A stretch of 58,649 nucleotides of DNA, from contig WGMW01000001.1 of the NCBI GenBank assembly GCA_016124845.1, positions 1 to 58,649 of the forward strand, in the 5' to 3' direction. Shown here one piece after another: positions 30,715 to 40,988 of this stretch (position 1 is its first letter; the number at the start of each line of letters is the position of its first letter). This stretch comes from Flavobacteriales bacterium (lineage in GTDB: Bacteria; Bacteroidota; Bacteroidia; UBA10329). The position numbers and the translations under genes are program-made. The notes below the pieces were generated by a model. It had not been told where the DNA came from. It searched no databases and was given only the letters and a program-made list of their open reading frames with translations.

Positions 30715-32754
30715 TTATTTCAAAATACTGACTGCGCCATCAAAGCGATCATCGCGTCCGTCACATTCAATAATGTAGTAGTAAGTGCCGTCAGGAAGCT
30801 TGTCTCCCGCAAAGTCGGTTCCTTTCCAATCGTTCTTGTAAGCGTTGGAATTGTAAACCTCAACACCCCATCTGTTGTACACTTTCAGAAGACAATCCGA
30901 ATAGCTGTCGATGTTTCCGACATAGAAACGGTCGTTTGTACCGTCACCATTTGGTGTGAAGAGGTTCACTGGCTTCAAGTTGTAATCCATCAGCACTTTC
31001 ACATTCACAGTATCCTGAGATTCGCAACCATGAAAGTCAGTTCCAACCACGATGTAGGTGATATCTTCTGAAGGATTGATGCTCGTTGGCATATCTGTGG
31101 TTGAATTGTCCAGATAGGTTTCTGGAGACCATACATAGCTGTTAGCACCCGATACCCAAAGCGGAACATCCTCTCCCAAACTAATGGTGGTGTCATTGCT
31201 CGATGAAAGCACAGGAAGCAGCCAACTCGTCACATCGATGGATGTCTGTCCTTTACATCCATGCTCGTCTGTTATCAGCACTTCATAGGTGTCTGTTGTA
31301 TCTGCCTTGATGCTCTGGGTGGTTTCGCCTGTACTCCAAAGTGTTGGAGTTCCAACGGGATCAACTGTCAGGTTCACCGAACCGCCATAACAGAAGTAGA
31401 GGTCGCCATCCGCTGTTATAGCTGGTTCAGGCAGCGCCCATACGTTCACGTAATGCTGAACAGTATCTCTACATCCATCAGTTGTATAAGCAACCATGGT
31501 CACTAAGAAGCTGTCTGGCTGAATGTAGTTGTGGAACGGGTTGATACCACCATCCGTGTTCTGGTCGCCCAGATCCCAATAGTAGTTCTGAATGGTTGAA
31601 CCTTTTGGATCGGTGATGTTTGTGAAATTGGTCGTGTTTCCAATGCATACTTCGGTAAACGTGAAGTCAGCTGTTGGTGTAGGATGAACCGTTACCGTTT
31701 GGGTCAACGTATCGGCACAGCCGAATGACGTTGTTCCGATGAGACGAACTGAAGCTGCTCCTGCACTGCTAAAGGCAAATGCTGGATTTTCGTCTGTTGA
31801 AGTTCCTTCCTGTCCGAATGTCCAGTTGTATGAAATGGTGCCGACCACGTTCTGAGAAAGGTTGGTGAACTCAACCAATGTGTTCTGACAAGCGTTGTCA
31901 AATGTGAACAGTGCAATCGGGTAGGGGGCGATGGTAACCAGTTGGAAGGTGTCGTTCACACATCCCTGATCGGAAGTTACACGCAGACCGATCTGGTAGT
32001 TTCCATCCGAAATGAACTGATTGGTGATGGAAGCTCCCGAAGCATCATCAAAGAGTCCATTTCCATTCAGTTCCCAACCGTAACTCGTTATTTGACCTGA
32101 GGAAACGGTGCTGATGGCCGTCAATTCGGTCTCATCACCCAAACAAACATTTGCGGTTGAGAATTCCACGGTAGGCATTGGGTCAACAGAGACATTCTTA
32201 TTGGTGGTTGATTGACAACCTTGGTCAGAGGTCACTTGAAGGCCAACCACATAAGAACCAGCAGTAACGAAATCATGGGTTGTAGAACTTCCGCTCGCGT
32301 TATCGTAAACACCGTTGTTGTCAAGGTCCCATTCCCAACTGACAATTGATCCAGAAACAATGGTGGACTGATCTACAAACTGAGTGGCGGTTCCTTCACA
32401 GACATCAGCAGCTGAAAAACTTGCGGTTGGAACAGGGTTAACCGTGATCAACTTGTAAACTCCTTGTGGTGCATCCATGTCGGTCACAATTTGAAGACCT
32501 ACGTTGAACACGCCAGGGCTGTTGAACGTGTAGTTGATGGTTGGACCGAATGCATCGTCAAATTGTCCATCTGCATCGAGGTCCCAGTTCCAGTTGGTGA
32601 TGGTGGCACCGCCCGAAACCACGGCAGTACTGGTAAAGGTTGTTTGTGAACCTTCACATACCAGTGTGGTCGAATAGTCGACCACATCAACGGTGGCGTT
32701 GGCATTGAACGCGATCAGCGTCAGTATTGCAAACAGGATTCTCATCTTTTTCAT
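30715..32754 (-). CDS. PKD-domain protein with gliding-motility-type (T9SS type B) C-terminus
   Basis: 679 residues. Signal peptide MRILFAILTLIAFNANA, then about five PKD-like repeats of ~85 residues, e.g. SIVSWEWDLDNNGVYDNASG, TITNWNWDLDADGQFDDAFG and QNYYWDLGDQNTDGGINPFH. An Ig-like region (LYFCYGGSVNLTVDPVGTPT) comes next. The C-terminal ~90 residues, NLFTPNGDGTNDRFYV to KLPDGTYYYIIECDGRDD, form the CHU_C / type B T9SS sorting domain. It is a surface-exposed repeat protein, probably an adhesin or a matrix component. It sits 13 bp after the giant adhesin gene and 27 bp before the PorP/SprF gene, as one operon. Confidence 0.9.
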   Translation of the reverse strand: MKKMRILFAILTLIAFNANATVDVVDYSTTLVCEGSQTTFTSTAVVSGGATITNWNWDLDADGQFDDAFGPTINYTFNSPGVFNVGLQIVTDMDAPQGVYKLITVNPVPTASFSAADVCEGTATQFVDQSTIVSGSIVSWEWDLDNNGVYDNASGSSTTHDFVTAGSYVVGLQVTSDQGCQSTTNKNVSVDPMPTVEFSTANVCLGDETELTAISTVSSGQITSYGWELNGNGLFDDASGASITNQFISDGNYQIGLRVTSDQGCVNDTFQLVTIAPYPIALFTFDNACQNTLVEFTNLSQNVVGTISYNWTFGQEGTSTDENPAFAFSSAGAASVRLIGTTSFGCADTLTQTVTVHPTPTADFTFTEVCIGNTTNFTNITDPKGSTIQNYYWDLGDQNTDGGINPFHNYIQPDSFLVTMVAYTTDGCRDTVQHYVNVWALPEPAITADGDLYFCYGGSVNLTVDPVGTPTLWSTGETTQSIKADTTDTYEVLITDEHGCKGQTSIDVTSWLLPVLSSSNDTTISLGEDVPLWVSGANSYVWSPETYLDNSTTDMPTSINPSEDITYIVVGTDFHGCESQDTVNVKVLMDYNLKPVNLFTPNGDGTNDRFYVGNIDSYSDCLLKVYNRWGVEVYNSNAYKNDWKGTDFAGDKLPDGTYYYIIECDGRDDRFDGAVSILK

Positions 32755-32767
32755 CCTTCTGTATTTC

Positions 32768-35700
32768 TTATCTGATTACATCAAATCTTAGCACGGTCTG
32801 TTCGTTCTCGCTGACCAAGCGCAGGTAGTAGATACCATTTGAAAGACCGTTCACATCGATTGATATTCGGCCCGTCTTATCCAATCCATTTACGGTTGTG
32901 CTTTTCAAAATCTGACCCGTAGTTGAGATCACATCCACATACAGTTTGGCTGTGATGCTTGAACTTGGCTGAACAAACAGTTCTGAATTTGCTGGGTTCG
33001 GGTAGATGGCGAAATTGAACGCTTCGGCATCGGCAATTCCAGTCTGAAGCGTATTGATGCTGACCGTGTAAACATCCTCGCCACAGTCATTGGTCACGGT
33101 CAGAGTAACCGTGTAAGTACCATGATGGTCGTAAACGTGTACTGGAGATTCGGCTGTTGATGTGGAATCGTCTCCGAACGTCCACATGTAAGAACTTCCA
33201 TTTGCAGAAGTGTTGCTGAACAGAATCGCAGTGCCACTTACTGTGTAATCGAAATTGGCAACTGGGAGCAACGTTGAGGCTTCAACATCAACCGTGGTAG
33301 ATTGCGGACAACCATTCACATCGGTGACAGAAACCGTATAAGTGCCGTTGGTAAGGTTCACATAATCGCCATTCGTCTGAAGGCTACCACCATTGAGGAA
33401 GTAGTTGTAAGAAGGAGTTCCTCCCTGCGCTGTCACATGGATCTCGCCAGCATATTGCCCTTCACATGCCACACCAACTACTGTATCTACTGTAATGCTG
33501 ATGAGTTCAGGACTCACCAACGTAACCGTGTCCGTATCGGTGCAACCGTTAGAGTCCATCGCTACGATCAAGTGGTTTCCTCCATTCAGCCCGCTCAGGA
33601 TTTGATTTGATTGGAAGGTTGCTCCTCCGTTGGACGAGTAGGTGTAGCCTGGAGTTCCTCCCGTTACCATTACCGTAACCGTTCCGCTCGATTGGTTCGG
33701 ACAAGCTGGGTTGTTGTTCAGCGTTCCCGTAATGTTTACGGCAGTAGTAGGCTCAGTAACATTCACGGCAACGCTGTCAACACATCCATTCTGGTCTTGT
33801 GCATACAGCGTGTAGAAACCTGCGGCATAACCGCCAAACGTATTGCCCGTCACGAAACTCGCGTTGTCGTCCGAATACAGATATGTTGGCGTACCGCCAT
33901 TTCCCACAAGCATCACTTCACCAGATGATTCGCCCAAACAGGCTGCATTGGTAATATTTGCCGTAAGAACGAATGCAGCATTTGGTTGCGAAACGATAAC
34001 TCCTTCAGAGGCTGTGCAACCATTGGCGTCACGAACAACGGCAAGGTAGATTCCACTTGAGAGGTCTGTAAAAGTTCCTCCATTTGCGAAGAAGTTGCTA
34101 CCGCCATCAACCGAGTACTCATAACTTGCAGTGCCGCCATCGGCAATGATCTCGATTTCCCCTGTCATCTCACCAAAGCACGCCACAGGGCTTGAATTGG
34201 TCTCAACCGTCAGTTCTGTCGGCTCTGTCAGCGTTTCACTAAGGTTATCTGTACAACCGTTGGCATCTCTAACAGTCAAGGTGTAAGAACCAGCACCAAG
34301 GCCATCAAACACACCAGAACCTTGGAAACTCACGCCATCCATGCTGTACTGGTATGGAGATGTTCCAGATGCAGCAGCTACTTCAATCGAGCCACTTGCC
34401 TGTCCGTTACACAGCGCATTTTCACTATTGATGAGCGAAAGCATCAAAATGCCTGGCTCTGTCAACGTAACGTGAATGGTATCGGTACAACCGTTCGCGT
34501 CCATTGTCCCTACAATGTAATTGCCAGCCGCAAGGTTTTCGAACATATCGGCTACATCATACGTGCCGCCATCCAAGTTGTAGCCGTATGGCGAAACGCC
34601 ACCAGTTGAAGCTACGCTGATGCTTCCTGAGTTGTCTCCGTTACACAGAAGGTCGGAAGACGCAACCAGACCAAGTTGAAGTATGGGTGGTTCGGATAGA
34701 ATGATGGTCGTGTCGAAAACACAGCTGTGCGCATCCACGATCTCAATATCATGAGACCCTGCAGCCAACCCACTGAAAAGACCGCTCGATTGCGGTGTTC
34801 CAGCATCGACCGCGTACGTGTACGGAGCAGTTCCACCAGTTCCAACTACTGAGATCTCTCCTGAGTTGTCACCGTTGCAAAGGTTGTTCTGCATTCCCAA
34901 AAGGTTGATTCCCAGCGTGTCGGCAGGTTGATCGACCGTGGTCGAAACCGTGAAGGAACAACCGTTGGCATCTACGGTGGTCACATCATAATTCCCAGCA
35001 GATAGCCCCGTGAAGGTCAATCCCGATTGTGGCGTGCCGTTGTTCAGGCTCAACGCCAAAGGAGGCGTAGGACTGCCAAGAATTACTGCTGTTATTGAAC
35101 CCGTCATCTCGCCATAGCAGGCAACATCTGTAGGTGTCAAAGTGAAATCGGGCAGGTCGTAGATCTCAATCTGTTGCGTCAACGAATTCACACAGAACTG
35201 AGAGCTTGTAACGGTCAATGTCACATCATACGTTCCGAAAGTGCTGTAGGCATGATTCACATTGGAAAGCGTGCTGCTGTTTCCATCACCAAGATCCCAA
35301 TTGTAAGTTCCTGATGAAGATGTGTTGACGAAATTGGCTTGCGTGCCTTCGCATACGTTTGAGAATGTGAAGTCCACATTTGGAAGACTGTTCACTGTGA
35401 CATCGGCCGTATGCGTGTCAATACATCCGTTATTGTTGGTTGTGGTGAGAACAACCGTATAGGTTCCACCAGTTGCGTAAGTGTTTGACGGGTTGGCATC
35501 CGTTGAGGTATTTCCATCGCCAAAATCCCAAGCATAGGTCAATGTCCCAGCACCTGTGCTCAGGTTGGTGAAGACCGTTGCATCGCCTTCACATGCAGTG
35601 GTAGCAGAGAATAGGGCAGTAGGTGAGTCAGCCACATTGACAGAGGTTGTGGTCACATCCTCACAGCCATTGTCCGAAGTAACCGTAAGTGTTACGGTGT

Positions 35701-37600
35701 ACGTACCGCTTACTGCATACGTATTACTTGGGTCTTGGTCTGTGGAAGTGTTTCCGTCACCGAAATCCCAAGCGTAGGTCAACGTTCCAGCATCAATGGT
35801 CGAGGTGTTGGTGAATGCGGTTGCATTGCCTTCGCAAGCTCCAACATAGGTGAATGAGGCCGTAGGAACAGGAGTTACATGCACCGTTTGTGTGGAAGTG
35901 CTTGAACATCCGTTGGCAGAAACAACCGTCAACGCCACATCATACATGCCCGTATCGGCAAATACATGTATCGGGTCCACGAGTGTTATCTGACCGCTGC
36001 CATCATCCATGTTCCAGGTCCAACTGCTGATGGAATAACCTGAAGTGATGGTAGATTCGTCTGTAAAGAAAACAGATTCGCCTGCGCAGGCAGGAGAAAA
36101 GCTGTAATCTGCAACAGGTGTTGCATCAACCGTTACCGTAAACGAGCATGAGTTGGTGTTGCCGGCCACATCCTCAATTCCCCAGTCTTGCGTGGTCGTT
36201 CCAATTGGGAACGTACTGCCAGAAGTAAGTCCTGTTGCATCGGTTTGCGAAATGGTATAGCCACAATTGTCTGAACCTGTTACTGCTGCATAGGTCACAG
36301 TTGCACCACTTGCATCAAGCGAACACACGGTAATGTCTGAAGGACAGGTGATGCTCGGAGTTTGATTATCTTCAACCGTTACCGTTGCCGTACAGCTCGA
36401 AACATTGCTGTTCACGTCCGTTATTGTCAAAGTGACCGTGTTTGTACCGATGTCCGAACAGTTGAAAGATGTCTGGTCCAGCACCTTGGTAGCAATCGCA
36501 CAGTTGTCGGTAGAACCATTGTTGATGTCACTCACCAAAAGTGTGGCACTACCTGAACCGTCCAACACCAAGGTCTTGTCTTGACACACGGCATTGGCAG
36601 CCGTGGCATCAACAACCGTTACCGTGGAAGTACAATTGTCTGTATTTCCGGCTGGGTCTTCTGCCGTAAGGGTTACCGTATTGGGGCCAACATCTCCACA
36701 ATCAAATTGTGTAATGTCAAGTGAAAGGGTCACGGAGCAGTTGTCAGAACTTCCATTATCAATATAGTAGGTGAAGATCGAAACGTCCCCCAGACCATCC
36801 AGATCTATTGAAATATTCTTACAGACAGCAACAGGGGCTTCATTGTCCTCAACTGTAACGGTAGATGTACAGGTGGAAGATCCCCCATTATTGTCAGTAA
36901 TGGTCAGAGTAACTGTATTGGCACCTAAGTTCGAACAATCAAATGAACTTACATCCAGACCAAATGATGCCACACCGTATGCATTATCAAACGAGCCGTT
37001 ATCAACATCCGGACGTTGCAGCACTTTAGAGTTGAACACAAAGTCAGAAGTTGCACTTGTATTGTTCCGTCCTCCAGCGTATGGGTCTCCGTCATTTTTC
37101 TGAAGAGAGAAAGGAGCCGCACTGCCATCTGCAATAACCACGGTATACTGGCTTCCAGAAACCACATCGACCGTTTCTTTCAGCACGAATTCTGTTGAAG
37201 TTCCTGCATTGAAGGAGATCGGATTGGAATATGTCATTTGAGTGAGAAGTGTACCACCGAGTCCCTCACCCGAATAAATACTGACAGTTGCTGTGGTGGT
37301 AGGGGCATAGGCTGAACTGAAAGTGAGTCCTACGCTGTGCAGAACACCATCGGTACCAGCGGTAAATGACTGCCACGCCATGTTGCCAGTGAACGATCCG
37401 GCCTGAACCGATTGGCTTACATCCACCTGTGGTGTGGTACTCCCGATGGCAAAACTGTAGTTTCCTGTTCCATCAAGCTGAACAGTAAGGTCTTGGCAAG
37501 TGGCCGTTGGGCCATTGGGTATTGGAGGAACCGCTGGATTCAACGAAAATCCGTCCGTAAACACACCAAGTAATATGAGGGTAGGTAAAAGTCTTTTCAT
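32768..37600 (-). CDS. giant surface adhesin with PKD and SprB repeats, T9SS type A
   Basis: 1610 residues. Signal peptide ~1-19. The N-terminal region (~25-230) carries CQDLTVQLDGTGNYSF. Four Cys-rich repeats follow (~25-430, e.g. VCQDKTLVLDGSGSATLLVS, TVTVEDNEAPVAVC). A HYR-like unit (~435-500) precedes about four PKD domains (~500-830, e.g. LTYAWDFGDGNTSTD). Eight or so SprB repeats (~840-1450) carry the motif CNGDNSGSISVASTGGVSPY...DANGCTDT. One more PKD follows (~1455-1520). The type A sorting domain (YPNPANSELFVQ, GLSNGIYYLRLVSENE) closes the protein. It is likely secreted by T9SS and used in adhesion or gliding. First gene of the adhesin-PKD-SprF operon. Confidence 0.9.
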   Translation of the reverse strand: MKRLLPTLILLGVFTDGFSLNPAVPPIPNGPTATCQDLTVQLDGTGNYSFAIGSTTPQVDVSQSVQAGSFTGNMAWQSFTAGTDGVLHSVGLTFSSAYAPTTTATVSIYSGEGLGGTLLTQMTYSNPISFNAGTSTEFVLKETVDVVSGSQYTVVIADGSAAPFSLQKNDGDPYAGGRNNTSATSDFVFNSKVLQRPDVDNGSFDNAYGVASFGLDVSSFDCSNLGANTVTLTITDNNGGSSTCTSTVTVEDNEAPVAVCKNISIDLDGLGDVSIFTYYIDNGSSDNCSVTLSLDITQFDCGDVGPNTVTLTAEDPAGNTDNCTSTVTVVDATAANAVCQDKTLVLDGSGSATLLVSDINNGSTDNCAIATKVLDQTSFNCSDIGTNTVTLTITDVNSNVSSCTATVTVEDNQTPSITCPSDITVCSLDASGATVTYAAVTGSDNCGYTISQTDATGLTSGSTFPIGTTTQDWGIEDVAGNTNSCSFTVTVDATPVADYSFSPACAGESVFFTDESTITSGYSISSWTWNMDDGSGQITLVDPIHVFADTGMYDVALTVVSANGCSSTSTQTVHVTPVPTASFTYVGACEGNATAFTNTSTIDAGTLTYAWDFGDGNTSTDQDPSNTYAVSGTYTVTLTVTSDNGCEDVTTTSVNVADSPTALFSATTACEGDATVFTNLSTGAGTLTYAWDFGDGNTSTDANPSNTYATGGTYTVVLTTTNNNGCIDTHTADVTVNSLPNVDFTFSNVCEGTQANFVNTSSSGTYNWDLGDGNSSTLSNVNHAYSTFGTYDVTLTVTSSQFCVNSLTQQIEIYDLPDFTLTPTDVACYGEMTGSITAVILGSPTPPLALSLNNGTPQSGLTFTGLSAGNYDVTTVDANGCSFTVSTTVDQPADTLGINLLGMQNNLCNGDNSGEISVVGTGGTAPYTYAVDAGTPQSSGLFSGLAAGSHDIEIVDAHSCVFDTTIILSEPPILQLGLVASSDLLCNGDNSGSISVASTGGVSPYGYNLDGGTYDVADMFENLAAGNYIVGTMDANGCTDTIHVTLTEPGILMLSLINSENALCNGQASGSIEVAAASGTSPYQYSMDGVSFQGSGVFDGLGAGSYTLTVRDANGCTDNLSETLTEPTELTVETNSSPVACFGEMTGEIEIIADGGTASYEYSVDGGSNFFANGGTFTDLSSGIYLAVVRDANGCTASEGVIVSQPNAAFVLTANITNAACLGESSGEVMLVGNGGTPTYLYSDDNASFVTGNTFGGYAAGFYTLYAQDQNGCVDSVAVNVTEPTTAVNITGTLNNNPACPNQSSGTVTVMVTGGTPGYTYSSNGGATFQSNQILSGLNGGNHLIVAMDSNGCTDTDTVTLVSPELISITVDTVVGVACEGQYAGEIHVTAQGGTPSYNYFLNGGSLQTNGDYVNLTNGTYTVSVTDVNGCPQSTTVDVEASTLLPVANFDYTVSGTAILFSNTSANGSSYMWTFGDDSTSTAESPVHVYDHHGTYTVTLTVTNDCGEDVYTVSINTLQTGIADAEAFNFAIYPNPANSELFVQPSSSITAKLYVDVISTTGQILKSTTVNGLDKTGRISIDVNGLSNGIYYLRLVSENEQTVLRFDVIR

Positions 37601-37711
37601 GAATTCAATTTCAGAACATGCACAACTTTAAAAGAGGGTCGCAAAATAGTAAAAAGGAAGACGAAACTTGAAAGTTGATAGATCAAGTTACCAATAACCT
37701 CGATTAACGGC

Positions 37712-38500
37712 TCAGTAACTAACTGCCACGTAGTAACCTGAATGGTTACGGATGTTGAGAACGTACTGATTATCGAAGATGAGATACTGGCCTTTCACTC
37801 CGGTAAGTACCCCTTCCATTGTTGGTTGTTTGGCGAGTTGGATGCTTTTCACCTTCGCAGGCGTGTCGAGTGTAGGGTAGTGGAGATCCCAGACCTGAGC
37901 ATCATCATTCACATACTGCTTCAGTTCGGTAGGTAGAAAGCTCTTGGCCTCTTGCTTTTTCTGAAGGAGGTCTTCTTGCAGCACCTCGTTCTTCAGCATA
38001 CGTTGCCAATTGGTCTTGTCGTTGTAATGGTCCTTCAATGCCACCTCTATCAATCCTGATAATTGGCGGTACGGAACCTCTGCCAAGATGATAGCTTGGC
38101 TGGCACCTTGATCTATCCAACGTGTCGGTATCTGCGTAGAGCGTGTAATTCCGACTTTCAATCCGCTACTGAGCGCCAGATAAACGAAATGTGGTTGCAC
38201 ATGATGCTGCATCTCCCATTCAGGGTCGCGGCCCTTGCCCAAGTGGCCTTCGCACAGTTCGGGTCGCACAATACATTCGGCATTTTGCGGAGCATTGGCA
38301 AAGCACGGGTAGCAGAATCCCTGACCGAAAGCCTTCTTGGTTGCTCGACCACAGGCCACACAGTTGATGCGACCATCGAACTCGATAACCACCTTTTTAC
38401 CAAGCAGTTCATTGATGTTCAGTTCCCCATCTTCCAACCTTAGGCTGTACTGAATAGGCTCACCGTACTCAGTATGCATCTTATGCAGGTTTCCTTGCAA
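37712..38500 (-). CDS. DUF2797 protein with zinc-finger-like Cys motifs
   Basis: 262 residues with a TTG start at 38500 (MQGNLHKMHTEYGEPIQYSL, the family opening); the frame is open further upstream but has no ATG. A cysteine cluster CVACGRATKKAFGQGFCYPC, with further Cys in AECIVRPELCEGHLG, looks metal-binding. VYLALSSGLKVGITRSTQIP and WIDQGASQAIILAEVPYRQL resemble a GIY-YIG-like core. DUF2797 has no established function. It stands alone between the adhesin operon and the VOC gene, with its own leader. Confidence 0.8.
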   Translation of the reverse strand: MQGNLHKMHTEYGEPIQYSLRLEDGELNINELLGKKVVIEFDGRINCVACGRATKKAFGQGFCYPCFANAPQNAECIVRPELCEGHLGKGRDPEWEMQHHVQPHFVYLALSSGLKVGITRSTQIPTRWIDQGASQAIILAEVPYRQLSGLIEVALKDHYNDKTNWQRMLKNEVLQEDLLQKKQEAKSFLPTELKQYVNDDAQVWDLHYPTLDTPAKVKSIQLAKQPTMEGVLTGVKGQYLIFDNQYVLNIRNHSGYYVAVSY

Positions 38501-38597
38501 CTTATATTGATTGGTTCTATCTGGAAAAGATAAATATTTGGGGAATCTTAGATGAGTTTTTGCGAATCAATTCAGAACTCACAGTTATCCGTACACC

Positions 38598-38999
38598 TCA
38601 CGCCTCCTCATAAACAGGCTCCCAAAGCTCTATCTTGTTTCCTTCGGGATCGAGAATGTGTACGAACTTGCCATACTCGTATTCGGCAATCTCATCGCAG
38701 ATGGTTACGCCAGCGGCTTTCAATTCCTCAACCAGTTCTACCATGTTTTCCACGCGGTAGTTGATCATGAACTCACGCTTTGACGGTTCGAAATACTTCG
38801 TGTCTGCCGCAAACGGACTCCATTGAAGTGAGCCTTTCTTGTCCTTTTCTTCCAGTAATCTGAACTCGAAAGTGCAACCATAATCGTTGGTGGCAAGACC
38901 GAGATTTTCGGCATACCATTTCCGTTGTTCTGCTGGGTTTTCGCTTTTGAAGAAGATGCCGCCAATACCTGTAACGCGGCCTTTTTTGGATGATGACAT
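38598..38999 (-). CDS. VOC-family (glyoxalase/bleomycin-resistance fold) protein
   Basis: 133 residues from the ATG at 38999; an earlier start at 39029 would include a TACTTTG box at 39019-39025. GRVTGIGGIFFKSENPAEQR and WYAENLGLATNDYG form the first babbab half. NYRVENMVELVEELKAAGVT and KFVHILDPEGNKIELWEP, with the conserved Glu, form the second. Proteins of this fold are metal enzymes or binding proteins with many substrates, which cannot be told here. It lies 30 bp after the SpoIIE phosphatase but has its own possible -7 box. Confidence 0.85.
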   Translation of the reverse strand: MSSSKKGRVTGIGGIFFKSENPAEQRKWYAENLGLATNDYGCTFEFRLLEEKDKKGSLQWSPFAADTKYFEPSKREFMINYRVENMVELVEELKAAGVTICDEIAEYEYGKFVHILDPEGNKIELWEPVYEEA

Positions 39000-39029
39000 A
39001 ACGTGAGAATTAGCTCCCCAAAGTAGCAT

Positions 39030-40547
39030 TTAAACCCTGAAACCGATCAGGCAAATATCATCTACTTGAAAACTGCCGTTCTTCCATTCATCAAAAAAGG
39101 AAACAAACCTCTCGTGCTGCTCAGGCATGCTCAGGCATGAGAATTCTTGGAGCTTTTCGCGGAAACTGCGCTTGCCCAAACGCTTATCGCGCTCGCCACC
39201 AAACTGGTCGTAGTAGCCATCGGACGTAATGTAAACGTGGTCTCCTTCTTCCAATTTGATGGAAATAGGGTTGAAGTTTCTGTTCGGTTTTCCGATGCTG
39301 ATGCCGCCTTTATCCGTTCGGTAATCCGCCACCGCGCCTTCGGTCACCACATACACGCATAGGTTGGCGCCAGCGGCTTTCAACGTATTCGTTTTCTTAT
39401 CGAAACTGCACATCACCATGTCCATTCCATCTTTGATGTCAGGATTTCCACTACGGCTCAGGTCTTCATGGAACATGCGGTTGGCGTTGTTCAAGATCAC
39501 TTCTGGATCGCGGTAGCCGACAAGGTCGATGGAGCGCTGCAAGGCCGAACTGGCCAAGATGCTCATGAACGCGCCTGGAACGCCATGTCCCGTGCAATCG
39601 ATAACGGAGAAGATGATGTGCTGGTCTGATTCCTCTACCATGTAGAAGTCGCCCGAAACCGTATGCAGCGGACGGTACATTACGAACAATCGGTCTTTGA
39701 GCTTTGCAAGCACATTATCCTTCGGCAGAACCACCTGCTGAATGTTCTTGGCGTAATTGATCGCGTCCTGCATATTGCGGTTCTGCTGTTCTGTCTTGTC
39801 CAGAAGCCCTTCGATCTGAACCTCGTATTCGCTGTTCATTTTATTCAGGAAGAAATATCCTGTACTGACCAACGCAAGCCCCAGAACAGACGAGATGCTT
39901 ACGAAGAACGGGTCTTTGATGATGGGTTCGGCCACGCCCAATCCTGCTCCCATCAGATCCATGATCTGATTGTAGAACAGCAGCACCAACACGTTGATCG
40001 TGAATGAGATGAACAGGTGTTTCCGTTCTTCAAATCCGAATAAGATAACGGGCATGAAACTCAACGCGATCTGAAAATAGCGGGCGACATAAAAACTTGC
40101 AGGATGCACCGATTCGGGATGCATGGCGCGAATATGACCCACAAAAATGACGGAGAACAGCGGCAGGGCCGTGCTCAGAATATGGCGCGAAAGCACGCGG
40201 TTGTCCAGATAGTTCAAGAACGGCACCAGCCAGGTGACCCCGAGTAACAACAGAAACCAGTTGATGGTGGCCTGTGGCGAACCGATGGCAAGGAAGCCAC
40301 CCGTAAGCAGAAGCGCGATAATAAAAATGATGACCGAAACCTGATTGGTAAGGATGATCTTACGGGAGAAGTAAGGTGTGTCATTTTGGCTCACGCCCAA
40401 CTCCGAAACGAGTTTCCACGCTTCGCTGAACCATGATGCCACGGCATTTGTGGGACGTTCGGATGTGGTCTGGATGGTATCCACGACTAATGGAACGGAT
40501 GAGAGCTTGAATGGTTCGGTCGTTGGGCGAAAAGACCTATTCCTCAA
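39030..40547 (-). CDS. membrane SpoIIE-type PP2C serine phosphatase
   Basis: 505 residues. Residues ~60-245 contain six to seven transmembrane helices (7TMR-like sensor region). A helical linker NRNMQDAINYAKNIQQVVLP follows, then a PP2C/SpoIIE domain from ~290 to the end with GDFYMVEESDQHIIFSVIDC, TGHGVPGAFMSILAS and DHVYITSDGYYDQFGG. The metal-binding Asp residues (GDFY, DCTGHG, SDGYYD) are present. Such proteins dephosphorylate anti-anti-sigma factors or act in other partner-switching cascades. The N-terminus overlaps the thioesterase gene by 11 bp. The signal sensed and its protein target are unknown. Confidence 0.9.
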   Translation of the reverse strand: MRNRSFRPTTEPFKLSSVPLVVDTIQTTSERPTNAVASWFSEAWKLVSELGVSQNDTPYFSRKIILTNQVSVIIFIIALLLTGGFLAIGSPQATINWFLLLLGVTWLVPFLNYLDNRVLSRHILSTALPLFSVIFVGHIRAMHPESVHPASFYVARYFQIALSFMPVILFGFEERKHLFISFTINVLVLLFYNQIMDLMGAGLGVAEPIIKDPFFVSISSVLGLALVSTGYFFLNKMNSEYEVQIEGLLDKTEQQNRNMQDAINYAKNIQQVVLPKDNVLAKLKDRLFVMYRPLHTVSGDFYMVEESDQHIIFSVIDCTGHGVPGAFMSILASSALQRSIDLVGYRDPEVILNNANRMFHEDLSRSGNPDIKDGMDMVMCSFDKKTNTLKAAGANLCVYVVTEGAVADYRTDKGGISIGKPNRNFNPISIKLEEGDHVYITSDGYYDQFGGERDKRLGKRSFREKLQEFSCLSMPEQHERFVSFFDEWKNGSFQVDDICLIGFRV

Positions 40548-40986
40548 ACTTCAGCAGACTGAACGCCCCGCGCGCAATGGCCACCGTTCCTTTCGATTCC
40601 TGATACAGTTTCACATCGGCTTTGATGATCCGCTTGCCCACTTTCAGCAATTCCGCTTCCGCGTAGATGTCTTCCTTGATGGCTCCGCTCAGATAATCAA
40701 TGCGCAGATCGATGGTGTTGAGTTTGTCTCTCGCGTCCGTAAGAACCGTGGAAGCCGCAATCCCCGCTGCCGAATCGGCAACGCTGGCAATGATGCCGCC
40801 ATGCCATAGTCCTTGCAAAAAATCGCCAATAAACTCTTCCTTGAACGGCACATGTATCTTGGCGAAGCCTTCCTTCAGTTCAAGGATCCTGAATCCGAAA
40901 ATGCGATTGGCAGGCATGTGCTGCTCAATCGCCATTCGGATTATATCCCACTTCTGTTGGTCGCTATCGTAGGTAAGTCCCGCCAA
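40537..40986 (-). CDS. PaaI-like hotdog thioesterase
   Basis: 149 residues. The catalytic-helix segment is FLQGLWHGGIIASVADSAAG, in the position of the usual HGG...D motif of PaaI thioesterases. LNTIDLRIDYLSGAIKEDIY is the central strand and GTVAIARGAFSLLKFEE ends the fold. It is predicted to hydrolyse acyl- or aryl-CoA thioesters in the cytoplasm. It starts 2 bp after the RND permease stop and overlaps the SpoIIE gene by 11 bp. The operon placement is tight, though no functional link to efflux is evident. Confidence 0.88.
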   Translation of the reverse strand: MAGLTYDSDQQKWDIIRMAIEQHMPANRIFGFRILELKEGFAKIHVPFKEEFIGDFLQGLWHGGIIASVADSAAGIAASTVLTDARDKLNTIDLRIDYLSGAIKEDIYAEAELLKVGKRIIKADVKLYQESKGTVAIARGAFSLLKFEE

Positions 40987-40988
40987 AA

